DNA of 64,000 nt from Streptomyces griseoluteus (GTDB lineage Bacteria > Actinomycetota > Actinomycetes > Streptomycetales > Streptomycetaceae), in contig JOBE01000023.1 of assembly GCA_000717735.1 (NCBI GenBank), positions 1 to 64,000 of the forward strand. Direction: 5' to 3'. Below, one piece after another: positions 25,501 through 34,094 of the stretch. The notes beneath the pieces were generated by a model. It searched no databases. It was not told where the DNA came from and saw nothing but the letters and a program-made list of their open reading frames with translations. The translations under genes were made by a program, and so were the position numbers. Within the stretch, counting starts at the first letter, position 1, and every line of letters starts with the position of its first letter.

Positions 25501-25515
25501 CCGGGACGGTCCCGG
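25501..25515 (-). terminator. Short palindrome after the ABC exporter operon
   Basis: CCGGGAC-G-GTCCCGG, perfect 7-bp arms, lies 49 bp after the permease stop and before the kinase gene. The loop of one base is short for a hairpin, so it may instead be a protein site. Confidence 0.35.
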
Positions 25516-25542
25516 CACAGGGTCGGGCGTCCGGGCCCACGC

Positions 25543-25570
25543 TCACGCGTCACGCGTCACGCGTCACGCG
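25543..25570. repeat. Four tandem copies of TCACGCG spanning the permease stop codon
   Basis: A 7-bp unit is repeated four times without mismatch. On the minus strand each unit contains a TGA in some frame, and one forms the permease stop, so the protein end is protected against slippage only in part. Confidence 0.8.
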
Positions 25571-26388
25571 TCCCGGCGGCGCAGCACGTACAGACCGACC
25601 AGCTGAGCGCCAGTTGCCCACGCCGCCACGATCAGGGCCGCCGTCGCGGGCGCGTGCGGGGCGTCTGTTCCGACGCGCATGAAGTGGTCGCCCGCTCCAT
25701 GCGGCAGAACGTCGTTGACGGCCGCGAGCGTCAAGCCGCCAAGCCCGAGGAGCACGCTCGGCAGTCCCCACAGCAGGGTCGCCAGGATCGACAACGCGCC
25801 CGCGGGATGACGCGTGGCGAATGCCACCCCGACAGTCAGCACGGCCACGAGCGCCTGGTAGAGGCCGACGGCCAGGACCTGCCCGACGGCTGTGCCGGCC
25901 TCGAAGGAGGCACGCCCGCCGAACGGCCCCCAGGCGACCGCCACACCCACGACCGCGCACGCGGTGCCGGCGACGAAGGCGACCGCGCCCGCCACCAGAG
26001 CCTTGGCCGCGTGGACGAGATGGCGCCGGGGCACCCACAGCAGTGACGCCCGCACGCTCCCTGTCGAGTATTCGGAGGTCACCGTGACCATGGCCAGCAC
26101 GACCACGGCGAACTGGACGAGTACGGCGGAAGAGGCCGCCGCGTTCCCGACAGGCTGGACCGGATACTCGTTGATACGGGCGATCGAGGCGTAGTAGAAG
26201 GTGAACACCCCGGTCATCGCGAGACCCGCGACGAGGCAGAGGTAAGGGGTCCGGACCGACCACAGTTTGCTCCACTCCGAGGCGACCGCCCCGGCGAAGC
26301 CGCCGGCCGTGCCGCGGCCCAGGCCGTCGTGCCCTGCCCCGGGCAGGTCCGCCCGGTCACCGTCACCGCGCGCCGTCGTCGTGGTCAC
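25564..26388 (-). CDS. ABC exporter permease (ABC-2 type)
   Basis: 274 residues with six membrane segments. The motif EWSKLWSVRTPYLCLVAGLA near the N-terminus and VTSEYSTGSVRASLLWVPRR in the first loop are typical of ABC-2 permeases of actinobacterial antibiotic or lipid exporters. Start overlaps the ATPase gene stop by 4 bp (ATGA), so subunits are made in step. Partner of the ATPase upstream; controlled by the flanking two-component genes. Confidence 0.9.
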   Translation of the reverse strand: MTTTTARGDGDRADLPGAGHDGLGRGTAGGFAGAVASEWSKLWSVRTPYLCLVAGLAMTGVFTFYYASIARINEYPVQPVGNAAASSAVLVQFAVVVLAMVTVTSEYSTGSVRASLLWVPRRHLVHAAKALVAGAVAFVAGTACAVVGVAVAWGPFGGRASFEAGTAVGQVLAVGLYQALVAVLTVGVAFATRHPAGALSILATLLWGLPSVLLGLGGLTLAAVNDVLPHGAGDHFMRVGTDAPHAPATAALIVAAWATGAQLVGLYVLRRRDA

Positions 26389-27371
26389 CGTCGTTCCCCC
26401 TTGCCGGCCGCGCGGGCCGTCCCCGTGTCGGTGCTGCGCACCGCGCTCGTGTCAGTGCCGCCCGTCGCGTACTCGACGCTGCGCGCGGTCAGGTCCATGT
26501 ACGCCTGCTCCAGCGAGACCCGGACGTCGCCCAGCCCGTGCAGGCGGACGCCGCAGTGGTGGGCGAGGTCGCCGATCTCGGCGGCGCTGCGGCCCTCGAC
26601 GGTGAGTTCGCCGGACTCGGACGTCTCGACGCTCACCCCACCGGCCGCCATCAAACGGCGGGCCAGCGTCGCTCGTTCCTCCGGGTCGGGCACCGAGGCG
26701 CGTGCCGACGCCGGGGAGGCGGCCGCGAGGAAATCCCTCATGGAGGTGTCCCTCAGGAGCCGCCCCCGTCCGATGACCACGAGGTGGTCGGCCGTCAGCT
26801 GCATCTCGCTCATCAGGTGGCTGGAGAGGAAGACGGTGCGTCCCTCCGCCGCCCGGTCGCGCACCAGCCGGCGGATCCACCGCACGCCGTCCGGGTCAAG
26901 GCCGTTGACCGGCTCGTCCAGGACGAGCACGGGCGGATCGCCGAGCAGGGCACCCGCCACTCCCAGCCGCCCGCTCATGCCGAGCGAGTAGGTGCCGGCC
27001 GGGCGCCGGGCAGCCTTGGCCAGGCCCACCAGCTCAAGGACCTCGTCCACGCGCCGTACCGGAATGCCGTTGGCCCGGGCTTGGGCGACCAGGTGGGCGC
27101 GGCCCGAACGGGCCGGATGGATGGCCCGGGCGTCCAGCATCGCCCCGACCGCGCACAGTGGCCGGCGCAGGGCCGCGTAGGGCCGGCCGGCGATCAGGGC
27201 CCGCCCGCGCGTGGGGTGGTCCAGGCCCAGGATCATGCGCATCGTGGTGGACTTCCCGGCCCCGTTGGGACCGAGGAACCCGGTCACGAGGCCGGCCCGG
27301 ACGTCGAGTGTGAGATCGTCCACGGCGTGGGTGGCGCCGTAGCGTTTGGTGAGTCCTCGGAGGGTGATCAC
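26385..27371 (-). CDS. ABC exporter ATP-binding protein
   Basis: 328 residues from GTG 27371 with AAGGA 5-6 nt upstream. Walker A GPNGAGKST, signature-like YSLGMSGRLGVAGALLG (the Q of LSGGQ is replaced in this subclass), Walker B PPVLVLDEPVNGLDP, and switch His in SSHLMSEM. The C-terminal ~90 residues form the regulatory extension common in drug-exporter ATPases (CcmA/DrrA type). With the overlapping permease it forms a full exporter. Substrate unknown; sensing by the kinase suggests a membrane-active antibiotic. Confidence 0.92.
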   Translation of the reverse strand: MITLRGLTKRYGATHAVDDLTLDVRAGLVTGFLGPNGAGKSTTMRMILGLDHPTRGRALIAGRPYAALRRPLCAVGAMLDARAIHPARSGRAHLVAQARANGIPVRRVDEVLELVGLAKAARRPAGTYSLGMSGRLGVAGALLGDPPVLVLDEPVNGLDPDGVRWIRRLVRDRAAEGRTVFLSSHLMSEMQLTADHLVVIGRGRLLRDTSMRDFLAAASPASARASVPDPEERATLARRLMAAGGVSVETSESGELTVEGRSAAEIGDLAHHCGVRLHGLGDVRVSLEQAYMDLTARSVEYATGGTDTSAVRSTDTGTARAAGKGERR

Positions 27372-27627
27372 GGAGTTCCTTCGCTGTCGGTGGCCGAGCG
27401 CGGGAGTCGACGGCGGGCACGCACCGACCGACCCGCGGTGGGCCTCGCCCCAGGCGGCGGTCGCGCCGCGTTCCCGTACGGAAGCGACGCTAGAAGGACC
27501 CGCCGTCCGGGCCCATCGGTCGAAGGTCAGCAGCCTCCTGCCTTCCGTCAGGGGTGGGGCCCGCCCTGGGGCGGATCCGTGGAGCTCGCCGTTCGCACGG
27601 CGGTGCGCCGGCCGTAGGCTCAAGCGC

Positions 27628-28308
27628 GTGGACGAGACGACAACCGACAGCCGGCCGGTCCGGGTCCTGGTGGCCGACGACGAGGCGATGGTCCGGGCCG
27701 GGGTGCGGGCCATCCTGGCCCGCGACCCGCACGTCGACGTGGTCGCCGAGGCAGGCGACGGGGGCGAGGCCATCGCCCTCGCCCGCCGGCACCGGCCGGA
27801 CGTCGTCCTGTTGGACATCCAGATGCCCGGCATGGACGGGCTGACGGCGGTGACGCGGCTCCACCGCGAGCTGACGGGTGTCGGTGTGATCATGCTGACG
27901 ACGTTCGGTCAGGACGAGTACGTCACCCGTGCCCTGGAGGAGGGCGCCGACGGCTTCCTGCTGAAGGCTGACGACCCGCGAGAACTCCTCAACGGCGTAA
28001 GAGCGGTGGGAGCCGGCGGAGCGTACCTGTCCCCACGGGTCGCGGGCCGCGTCATCGCAGGGCTGCGCGCACACCGCGCGGCCCATCCCCACCGGCCACT
28101 GGACCGGCTCACCGAACGGGAGCGCGACGTGCTGGCCGGACTCGGAGCCGGGCTGTCGAACGCGGAGATCGCGAACCGCCTGCACCTGGTCGAGGGGACG
28201 GTGAAGGCACATGTCAGCGCTGTGCTCGGGAAGTTGGGTGCGCGAAACCGCGTGGAGGCGGCCATCTCCGCGTACCAGGCCGGCCTGGTCCCGGCGCGCC
28301 CCCGCTGA
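27628..28308 (+). CDS. NarL/FixJ-family response regulator
   Basis: 226 residues from GTG 27628. Receiver domain with acidic pocket VADDEA, phosphoacceptor Asp63 in VVLLDIQMPG, switch Thr in LTTF and Lys in FLLKAD. The C-terminal LuxR-type HTH is LTERERDVLAGLGAGLSNAE followed by EGTVKAHVSAVLGKLGARNR. The gene is divergent from the ABC exporter; the 256-bp gap presumably holds both promoters and its binding sites. Probable partner of the nearby DesK-type kinase. Confidence 0.93.
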   Translation: MDETTTDSRPVRVLVADDEAMVRAGVRAILARDPHVDVVAEAGDGGEAIALARRHRPDVVLLDIQMPGMDGLTAVTRLHRELTGVGVIMLTTFGQDEYVTRALEEGADGFLLKADDPRELLNGVRAVGAGGAYLSPRVAGRVIAGLRAHRAAHPHRPLDRLTERERDVLAGLGAGLSNAEIANRLHLVEGTVKAHVSAVLGKLGARNRVEAAISAYQAGLVPARPR

Positions 28309-28498
28309 CCACGTGCCGGGGTTCCCGGCCACGCTCCTCGAACTGCACCCCAGACGGCACGTGGCTGACCTGCCTGTTGTGTGAGTGCTGCCTGTAGCGG
28401 GTCAGCTGGTCACCGGTCTCGACCGTTCCGGCGAGTTTCGCCGGCCTGCCCGTGGAAGTGTCGGACGTCAGCCATAGGGTCAGCGCGCTACCTCTTGC

Positions 28499-29455
28499 TC
28501 AGAGAGAGCCCGGCGGTCCGTACACACCGGCCAGCTCAACCGCCAGACGTGCGAGTCGCTCCCTTGCCTCCGGCGGGTCCAGCACCTCGATGCGTGCCCC
28601 CAGCCCGGCCAGCTGTGTCGCGACGACCTCCGGCGTCGGCCCGTCGACCCGTATCTCCGTCCACCCGTCGGGGAGCACCGGACCGATGTGCAGGCGCCCG
28701 TCGAACAGCCGCTCCAGGATCGCCATGGCACCCGGCTCGGCCCGGGCCCGAACCGTCGCCGCGTACAGCCGCTCCTCAAAGCGCGCGGCGAACGAACGCC
28801 AGGCCGTCGGAAGGTCGAAGCCGGGCGGCCGTACGACGGGCTCGCCGGTTGCCTCGACCGAGGCGACCCGGCTGAGCCGGAAGGTTCGCAAGCCCCGCTC
28901 CGTCCCGGCGACGAGGTAGTCGTGACCGGCCTTCGCGACGAGCCCGAGCGGATGGACGGTTCGCACGCCGACCGGCTTGCCGGGCCCGGCGTACCCGAGC
29001 CGCACCTGGATCCCGTCCACCACGGCCCGCCGGAGCGCGTCGAGGTGCGGCCCGGTGGCCGTGACGTCGGCGCGCGACCAGGCTGTGCCGTCGGCAAGGC
29101 CGGCCCGCGACGCCGCCTCGGCGCCCGAACGCAGGGGTGCGGGCAGCGCACGTACCAACTTGCGGAGTGCTGTACGGAGTTCGGGCGTGGTGGACGCAGG
29201 GCCCGCGAGCAGGAACAGTGCCCGGATCTCCTCGGCGGTCAGCCCGGTGAGGTCCGTACGGGCGCCGCCGACCAGCGACCAGCCGCCGCCGCGGCCACGC
29301 TGCGAGTAGACGGGGATGCCGGCGGTGGACAGGGCCTCCAGGTCGCGGCGTGCGGTCCGTGGCGACACTTCGAGTTCGGCGGCCACCTCGGCCACGGTCA
29401 CACGGGTGCGCGTTTGGAGGAACAGCAGGGTTGCCACCAGGCGATCGGCTCTCAT
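28499..29455 (-). CDS. WYL-domain transcriptional regulator
   Basis: 318 residues from ATG 29455, chosen because GGAAGAG lies 10 nt upstream and family members begin MRADRLVATLLFLQ; an ATG three codons earlier sits too close to that site. Order: HTH_11 wing helix (about 1-60, RVTVAEVAAELEVSPRTARR), WYL ligand domain (about 130-215) and WCX C-terminal extension (about 235-315). Such regulators bind nucleic-acid-type or small ligands. It is divergent from a DinB-like enzyme gene, the usual partner of this regulator type in Streptomyces. Confidence 0.88.
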   Translation of the reverse strand: MRADRLVATLLFLQTRTRVTVAEVAAELEVSPRTARRDLEALSTAGIPVYSQRGRGGGWSLVGGARTDLTGLTAEEIRALFLLAGPASTTPELRTALRKLVRALPAPLRSGAEAASRAGLADGTAWSRADVTATGPHLDALRRAVVDGIQVRLGYAGPGKPVGVRTVHPLGLVAKAGHDYLVAGTERGLRTFRLSRVASVEATGEPVVRPPGFDLPTAWRSFAARFEERLYAATVRARAEPGAMAILERLFDGRLHIGPVLPDGWTEIRVDGPTPEVVATQLAGLGARIEVLDPPEARERLARLAVELAGVYGPPGSL

Positions 29456-29488
29456 GCCGGCCATTCTCTTCCGGAAAGTGGCCAGGAG

Positions 29489-29519
29489 ATGACCTGTTCG
29501 GCTCCCAGGATGAGGTCAT
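29489..29519. promoter_or_regulatory. Inverted repeat ATGACCT-N17-AGGTCAT
   Basis: Perfect 7-bp arms at 29489-29495 and 29513-29519 lie in the divergent promoter between the WYL regulator and the DinB-like gene, the right arm touching its start codon. Candidate WYL-regulator site. Confidence 0.4.
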
Positions 29520-30132
29520 GACGCACACGGAGAACACCCCACGGTCCACTGCCGCCCCCGGCGCCACCGACGACCCTCGCCAGGGCCTGCTGAAGGCGAT
29601 CGCGCTGGCCGGACGTACCGTCATCGCAGTCCGGCCCGAGCAGTTCGACGGGCCCACGCCCTGCGCCGAATTCACCGTCCGGATGCTGGCCGGGCACCTC
29701 GTCGCCGTCCTGCGCCGGATCGCCCTCGCCGGGCGCGGCGGCGACGTGATGAGTCTCCCCGCGGTCGCCGACGACCTCGCGGACACCGAATGGCAAGAGG
29801 AGTGGGACGCCGCGGTGCGTGAGGTCGAGGCGGCGTGGGCGGATCCCGAGATCCTGGGCCGGACACTGACGCTGCCGTTCGGTCGCATTCCGGGTGCTGC
29901 CGCCGCAGCCGTCTGGACCTCGGAATTCACCGTGCACACCTGGGACATGGCCACCGCGACCGGCCAACTCCCGGACTGGGACCCCGAGCTCGTGGCGATT
30001 TCGTACGACGCCATGAGGCGCGGGCTGCCCACCGGGCCGCGTGACGGTACGCCGTTCGGGGCCGCGGTGGACATCGACGCGGACGCGCCGGCCATCGACC
30101 GCCTCGTGGCGTGGTGCGGACGCAAGCCGTAA
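29518..30132 (+). CDS. TIGR03086/mycothiol-maleylpyruvate-isomerase-like (DinB fold) protein
   Basis: 204 residues from ATG 29518. Helical N-terminus GLLKAIALAGRTVIAVRPEQ then FDGPTPCAEFTVRMLAGHLV: the metal-ligand His of DinB/MDMPI proteins is in AGHLV, and a second conserved His in TSEFTVHTWDMATATGQ. The family includes mycothiol-dependent enzymes of actinobacteria. A precise reaction cannot be assigned. Followed by a hairpin terminator; single-gene transcript under the divergent WYL regulator. Confidence 0.83.
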   Translation: MTHTENTPRSTAAPGATDDPRQGLLKAIALAGRTVIAVRPEQFDGPTPCAEFTVRMLAGHLVAVLRRIALAGRGGDVMSLPAVADDLADTEWQEEWDAAVREVEAAWADPEILGRTLTLPFGRIPGAAAAAVWTSEFTVHTWDMATATGQLPDWDPELVAISYDAMRRGLPTGPRDGTPFGAAVDIDADAPAIDRLVAWCGRKP

Positions 30133-30146
30133 TCAGCATCCGAAAC

Positions 30147-30182
30147 AGGGAGGACGGCCCCATGGCTGGGGTCGCCCTCCCT
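30147..30182 (+). terminator. Terminator of the DinB-like gene
   Basis: Fifteen-bp arms (30147-30161, 30168-30182) with two mismatches flank a 6-nt loop, 14 bp after the stop codon. Confidence 0.7.
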
Positions 30183-30256
30183 GCGCGTCCGGGCAGGACT
30201 GCGCCACGACCCGGCGGCCGGCGGCGACGTTGCACTCCTTCTCGCGGACCACGAAG

Positions 30257-30282
30257 GCCCCGCCGCTGTTGAGCGGCGGGGC
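30257..30282. terminator. Second strong hairpin in the same gap
   Basis: Perfect 11-bp arms GCCCCGCCGCT and AGCGGCGGGGC with a GTTG loop lie 75 bp after the first hairpin. It may be a back-up terminator or a relic of a mobile-element end. Confidence 0.6.
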
Positions 30283-30404
30283 AAGTGGAGCTACTGACGA
30301 GCCTGTCGGTGGTGCACCGCCGCAGGTCGTGTCCGGACAAGGAGCTCCGAGACGGTCCCCCGCACCCGGGGAACTACCTCGGGGCTCGGTGCCGTTCTCC
30401 CGGC

Positions 30405-31292
30405 ATGAACTCCGTACGGGAAACCCCCGACATCCTGCGTTACACCGCCTTCTCCGACGATCCCGAGGGAGGCAATCCCGCCGGAATCGTTCTCGACGCC
30501 GCGGGCCTCGGCGACGAGGAGATGCTGGCGATCGCCGCCGAAGTCGGCTACAGCGAGAGCGCGTTCCTGACAGCGCCGTTCGAGGGAGCGGGCTCCGGCG
30601 CTGCGGAAGCCGAGCGCGCGTACACCATCCGCTACTTCAGTCCCAAGGCGGAGGTGCCCTTCTGCGGTCACGCCACCGTCGCGACGGCCGTGGCCCTCGC
30701 TGAGCGCATCGGCCCCGGCGACCTGGTGTTCACCACGCGTGCCGGGACCGTGCCGGTCACCGTGACGCGGGAGGGCGGGGCGCTGCGGGCCACGCTCACG
30801 AGCGTCGAGCCGCACATCGAGGAGATAGCGGCCGATGACCTGGCAGAGGCACTCGCCGCGCTCGACTGGCCGGCCGGCGACCTCGATCCTGCCCTGCCTC
30901 CCCGCATCGCCTTTGCGGGCGCCCGCCATCTGGTCCTGGCCGCCGCGACCCGAGAGCGCCTGGCCCGCCTGGCATACGACTTCCCCCGCCTTGAGTCCCT
31001 GATGCACCGGCTCGACCTGACGACGTTGCAGTTGGTCTGGCGCGCCTCTGCGGAGGTGTTCCACGTCCGCGGCCCGTTCCCGGTGGGCGGTGTGGTGGAG
31101 GACCCGGCGACCGGGGCGGCGGCGGCCGCCTTCGGCGCGTACGCCCGTGAGCTCGGACTCGTGCCCGAGGCGACGGTCCTCACCCTCCACCAAGGGGAGG
31201 ACATGGGGCGTCCTGGCGTTCTGACGGTGGAACTGCGGGCGGGCGACCGGCGGATCAGGGTCGGCGGCACAGGGACCCGCATCCCGGCCTGA
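30405..31292 (+). CDS. PhzF-family isomerase
   Basis: 295 residues from ATG 30405. Two-domain hot-dog-like PhzF fold: GGNPAGIVLD near the N-terminus, catalytic Glu in GYSESAFLTAP, and the second conserved block YFSPKAEVPFCGHATVATAV. C-terminal domain signature is EDPATGAAAAAFGAY. Length and motifs are complete. Family members isomerise phenazine or related dihydro-acids; most genomic copies have unknown substrates, and no phenazine genes are nearby. No good ribosome binding site is visible. Confidence 0.9.
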   Translation: MNSVRETPDILRYTAFSDDPEGGNPAGIVLDAAGLGDEEMLAIAAEVGYSESAFLTAPFEGAGSGAAEAERAYTIRYFSPKAEVPFCGHATVATAVALAERIGPGDLVFTTRAGTVPVTVTREGGALRATLTSVEPHIEEIAADDLAEALAALDWPAGDLDPALPPRIAFAGARHLVLAAATRERLARLAYDFPRLESLMHRLDLTTLQLVWRASAEVFHVRGPFPVGGVVEDPATGAAAAAFGAYARELGLVPEATVLTLHQGEDMGRPGVLTVELRAGDRRIRVGGTGTRIPA

Positions 31293-31501
31293 TCCCATCG
31301 CTACCGGTCCACGTCTCGTTCCCGGCGCAGCAGCCGCCAGGGACGAGGCGCTCCGCGTGTGAACGGTCCAGAGGCGCGAAGGGTCGCCTGAGGAAGCCGA
31401 GAGGGAGGGGTCCGTGGGGAGCGGGGAGCGGGACGGGTGACAGCGCCCTCGCCCCCCAGTGCAAGGGGCGCAGTGGCGGACTGGCCTGCGATGATGATGG
31501 C

Positions 31502-32029
31502 GTGCCAGAGCCAGGGACCACTGCCGTCGTCATTGCCTTGCCCGATGCCGCCCCGCTCCTCGATGCGGCGTGGCGTATCGACCCTGCGCTGGTGCGTCGT
31601 GGGGTGCCGGCGCACGTCTCGCTCCTCTATCCGTTCGTGCCGGAATCGGCGCTGACAGATCAGGACGAGCAGGGCGTGCGTTCCCTGGCCGCGAGATTTC
31701 CGGCAGCTGATCTGCGCTTGGAGGAGGTCGTGACGGCGTCCGGCTTCGTCGCCGTCACCGTTCCGGGACTCCAACCGATCGTCGATGCGTTCCGCGGCCA
31801 GTGGCCCGGGTCGCGCCCGTACAGGGGCCGCTTCGGGGCGCGGCCCGCCGCCCATGTCACGGTCGCCATGGGTGCGGACGACCCGACAGCTGCAGCCCAT
31901 GTCCGCGCTGCGATCGGCAGCCTGCTGCCGCTGGACACCCGTGCGGCGGCGGTCCAGCTGGTGGTGCTGACGGAGGAAGGCTGGCAGCCGCGCTTCACCG
32001 TGCCGCTCGGCGTCCCGGACGGGCCGTAG
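31502..32029 (+). CDS. 2H phosphoesterase (2'-5' RNA ligase-like)
   Basis: 175 residues from GTG 31502. Two signature motifs: His39-Val-Ser41 in AHVSLLYPF and His118-Val-Thr120 in AAHVTVAMG, with the two-lobed 2H fold between them. Members hydrolyse or transfer 2',3'-cyclic phosphates or related bonds. Cytosolic. The preceding 200 bp contain no supported gene. A terminator follows 22 bp after the stop. Confidence 0.87.
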   Translation: MPEPGTTAVVIALPDAAPLLDAAWRIDPALVRRGVPAHVSLLYPFVPESALTDQDEQGVRSLAARFPAADLRLEEVVTASGFVAVTVPGLQPIVDAFRGQWPGSRPYRGRFGARPAAHVTVAMGADDPTAAAHVRAAIGSLLPLDTRAAAVQLVVLTEEGWQPRFTVPLGVPDGP

Positions 32030-32324
32030 ACACCGCCCAACCCGCCCGACGCCGGGGCAGGGGCGCCGCGTCCGCTGCCCCGGCAAGATCCTCGGCCGCG
32101 CCCTGGGCCCCCGCGACCTCCTGAAGTTCCTGCGGCGGGACTGGACCCGGAAAACGTCCGCCTGGACGACCCGCTGCTCAGCACAGCGCTGCGGGCCGCC
32201 ACCCGGCGAGTGCGGCGGCGTGCGCTGCTGCCCTACTGCTGTCAGCGGGGCATCGCAGGCCCGTTCGCCTTCTTCGGCTACTGCGCCCCGCCGTCGGTCG
32301 CCCTTGGCTGAGGGTGATCCCCGA
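32030..32324. other. Gap with terminator and possible gene relic
   Basis: After the terminator at 32051-32084 the plus strand shows a Streptomyces-like frame (DPENVRLDDPLLSTALRAAT onward, stop near 32311) without a start codon or known family. It may be a C-terminal gene relic. Confidence 0.35.
32051..32084 (+). terminator. Terminator of the 2H phosphoesterase gene
   Basis: Perfect 10-bp arms GCCGGGGCAG and CTGCCCCGGC flank a 14-nt GC-rich loop that can pair internally, 22 bp after the stop codon. Confidence 0.75.
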
Positions 32325-32765
32325 TCAGCGGCGGCCGGTGGCCAGGACGACGAGGAACTGGCCGCCGCCCGCCTGGATGTCGGCGGTCACCGGCAGCCCG
32401 GGTAGCAGGCGGGAGAACCGGTCCACCAACCAGTCCGCCGCCTCTTGGGCGTCCTTCCTGGTCGGACAACGGCCCACCGTCTCGCGGCCCCCCTTGCGCT
32501 CCAGCCTGTCGGCGACGGCCATCAGCGGCGCGGGTTCGACTACGTACAGGCGCTCCGGCCAGGCGATGACGACCTTGACCGCACCCTTGCGGCTGTTGCA
32601 CCCGCGGTGCGCGAGCCGCTCGGCGACCTTGGCCTTCCGGTCGGCGGTCCGGCTGTCGACACTGGGCCCCCGCTGGTCGTTCACCGACTCGTCGGGGTCG
32701 ACCGGCTCGTCACACACCCAGCACCGCCAGCCGTCGCGCTCGGCCACATCATCAAGAAGACTCAT
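32325..32765 (-). CDS. HNH-like zinc-binding protein
   Basis: 146 residues. The N-terminal half has CWVCDEPVDP (Cys15, Cys18) and a second ligand pair in RLAHRGCNSRKG, the layout of a treble-clef HNH domain in which the His-rich catalytic motif is LAHRGCN. The C-terminal half (about 75-146) is an alpha/beta domain without recognised motifs. It may be a small nuclease, or only a zinc-binding protein because the first HNH His is not evident. It is a stand-alone gene beside a region of decayed genes. Confidence 0.6.
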   Translation of the reverse strand: MSLLDDVAERDGWRCWVCDEPVDPDESVNDQRGPSVDSRTADRKAKVAERLAHRGCNSRKGAVKVVIAWPERLYVVEPAPLMAVADRLERKGGRETVGRCPTRKDAQEAADWLVDRFSRLLPGLPVTADIQAGGGQFLVVLATGRR

Positions 32766-32943
32766 CCAAGCAAACTAGCCTGCCCGGCCGCCACCCGCGC
32801 ACCAGGGCCCCGGCAAGGTCGCAACACCGGCCAACAGCGCTGCAATACAAGGCCGGCGCGTGTGCGCAGCAGGCGGAACGCGTGATGTGCCAAGTCCAGC
32901 GGCAAGTGCAACTCGGTCTCCACGGTGAAGACGGCGTCCATGA

Positions 32944-33353
32944 GCAGGCGCAACCGACCAGCTCGTCGCGACCCTGCGGCTGCTGACCCTGCCGCCGGCC
33001 AAGGAAGTACCGACCGACGAAGTCCCCGAGATCGACGGGGCCCCTGGCGGCACCCTGCCGGGGTTCGGCATCCTGGCCGACAAGCTCAACGAGCAGCCGC
33101 TCTTCCTCGGACTCAAGACCGACGTCCACATCCGCGACCACTCGTTCGTGCCCTCCGTCAGCGCCGTCCCCATCCGCGACGTGACCACCGACGCCGACCT
33201 GTACGTCGACATCGACGGCCTCGAACCGCAGACGAGCGAGCTCGACGACTTCAGGCTCGCTTCGCAAAACGAGCCGCACACCCTGATGACCACCGAGCTC
33301 GGCGGCTGGATCGTCGAGCAGATCGGGAAGCTGGGCCAGGGCCTGCCGGAAAA
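32944..33353 (+). pseudogene. Unidentified protein fragment cut by an IS relic
   Basis: A 136-codon stretch with good codon bias (LRLLTLPPAKEVPTDEVPEI, FGILADKLNEQPLFLGLKTD, LYVDIDGLEPQTSELDDFRL) opens directly after a stop without a start codon, and at its 3' side it runs into the transposase relic on the other strand. Both ends of the original gene are lost. Family not recognised. Confidence 0.55.
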
Positions 33354-33359
33354 TGCTGG

Positions 33360-33509
33360 TCACAGCCACTCGTTGAGGACTGTGATCAGCACGGTTGCCT
33401 CGCAGCGAACGTCGAGCGTGTCGTATCGCGTGGCCCCCACCTGGTGGCGCCTGAGGCGGTTGATCCCCCAATCAACGGCATAGCGTTCGCGGTAGTCAGT
33501 CACGTCGAA
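33360..33509 (-). pseudogene. IS5-type transposase C-terminal relic
   Basis: FDVTDYRERYAVDWGINRLR, VGATRYDTLDVRCEATVLIT and a terminal LNEWL-stop match the last 50 residues of IS5-group transposases (YRxRxxVExxINRLK, ATRYDKL). Everything N-terminal is absent. It sits between two unrelated truncated genes, so the element probably mediated a deletion here. Confidence 0.75.
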
Positions 33510-33577
33510 CTTCGGGCCCACCGCCTCGGAAGCCGAATTTCCGGCGGTTGCGGACCCGGTCCGCCGCAACCGGGACG

Positions 33578-33924
33578 GTCGCTTCGATGCCCCGTCTCAG
33601 CTCCAACGGGGCCAGCCCGAAGATCCTCCAGGTCTCCGAGGGCCTCACCTACACCCTCGACCTGACGAAGAGCGGCGCGGACCGCGTGGTCGCCGACACC
33701 ATCAAGCTGAACGGCGAGGCGATCGACCCGGCGCGCACCTACCGCGTCGCGATGAACGAGTTCCTCGCAGGCGGCGGCGACGGCTTCGCGGCCCTCGGCC
33801 AGGGCACGAACAAGGTGGTCGGCGCCTTCGCCCTGGACCTGCTCAACGCCTACCTGGCGGCCCACTCCACGGCCGCGCACCGCTGGCCCCGCCGGCGACG
33901 GACCGGATCACGATCATCCAGTAA
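33578..33924 (+). pseudogene. 5'-nucleotidase C-terminal domain relic, frameshifted
   Basis: RLSSNGASPKILQVSEGLTY, IKLNGEAIDPARTYRVAMNE and FLAGGGDGFAALGQGTNKVV are the C-terminal substrate-binding domain of secreted 5'-nucleotidases (UshA-type). The metallophosphatase domain is missing. Near 33870 the frame shifts: the expected ending APLAPPATDRITIIQ-stop (TAA 33922-33924) lies in the +1 frame. Remnant of a secreted nucleotide-scavenging enzyme. Confidence 0.82.
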
Positions 33925-34094
33925 CTCCCTCTGGACGAAGGGGCGGTGCGCCTACGGGCCTGCCGCCCTTTCTCGTCGGCTCCCGCACGGGCCGGCCGAC
34001 CCGATCCGGCCGACCGACCGACCGGATCCAGCCCATAGAGTAGGCAGCTGATAGCTGGACGCACCCCCTTAGCAGCCCTTGAGGAGCCCGCCGG

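Noticed and set aside
32762..32953. 63-codon minus-strand frame beginning MRLLMDAVFTVETE
   Set aside because: No ribosome binding site or recognised family; lies in decayed DNA. Possibly another relic but unsupported.
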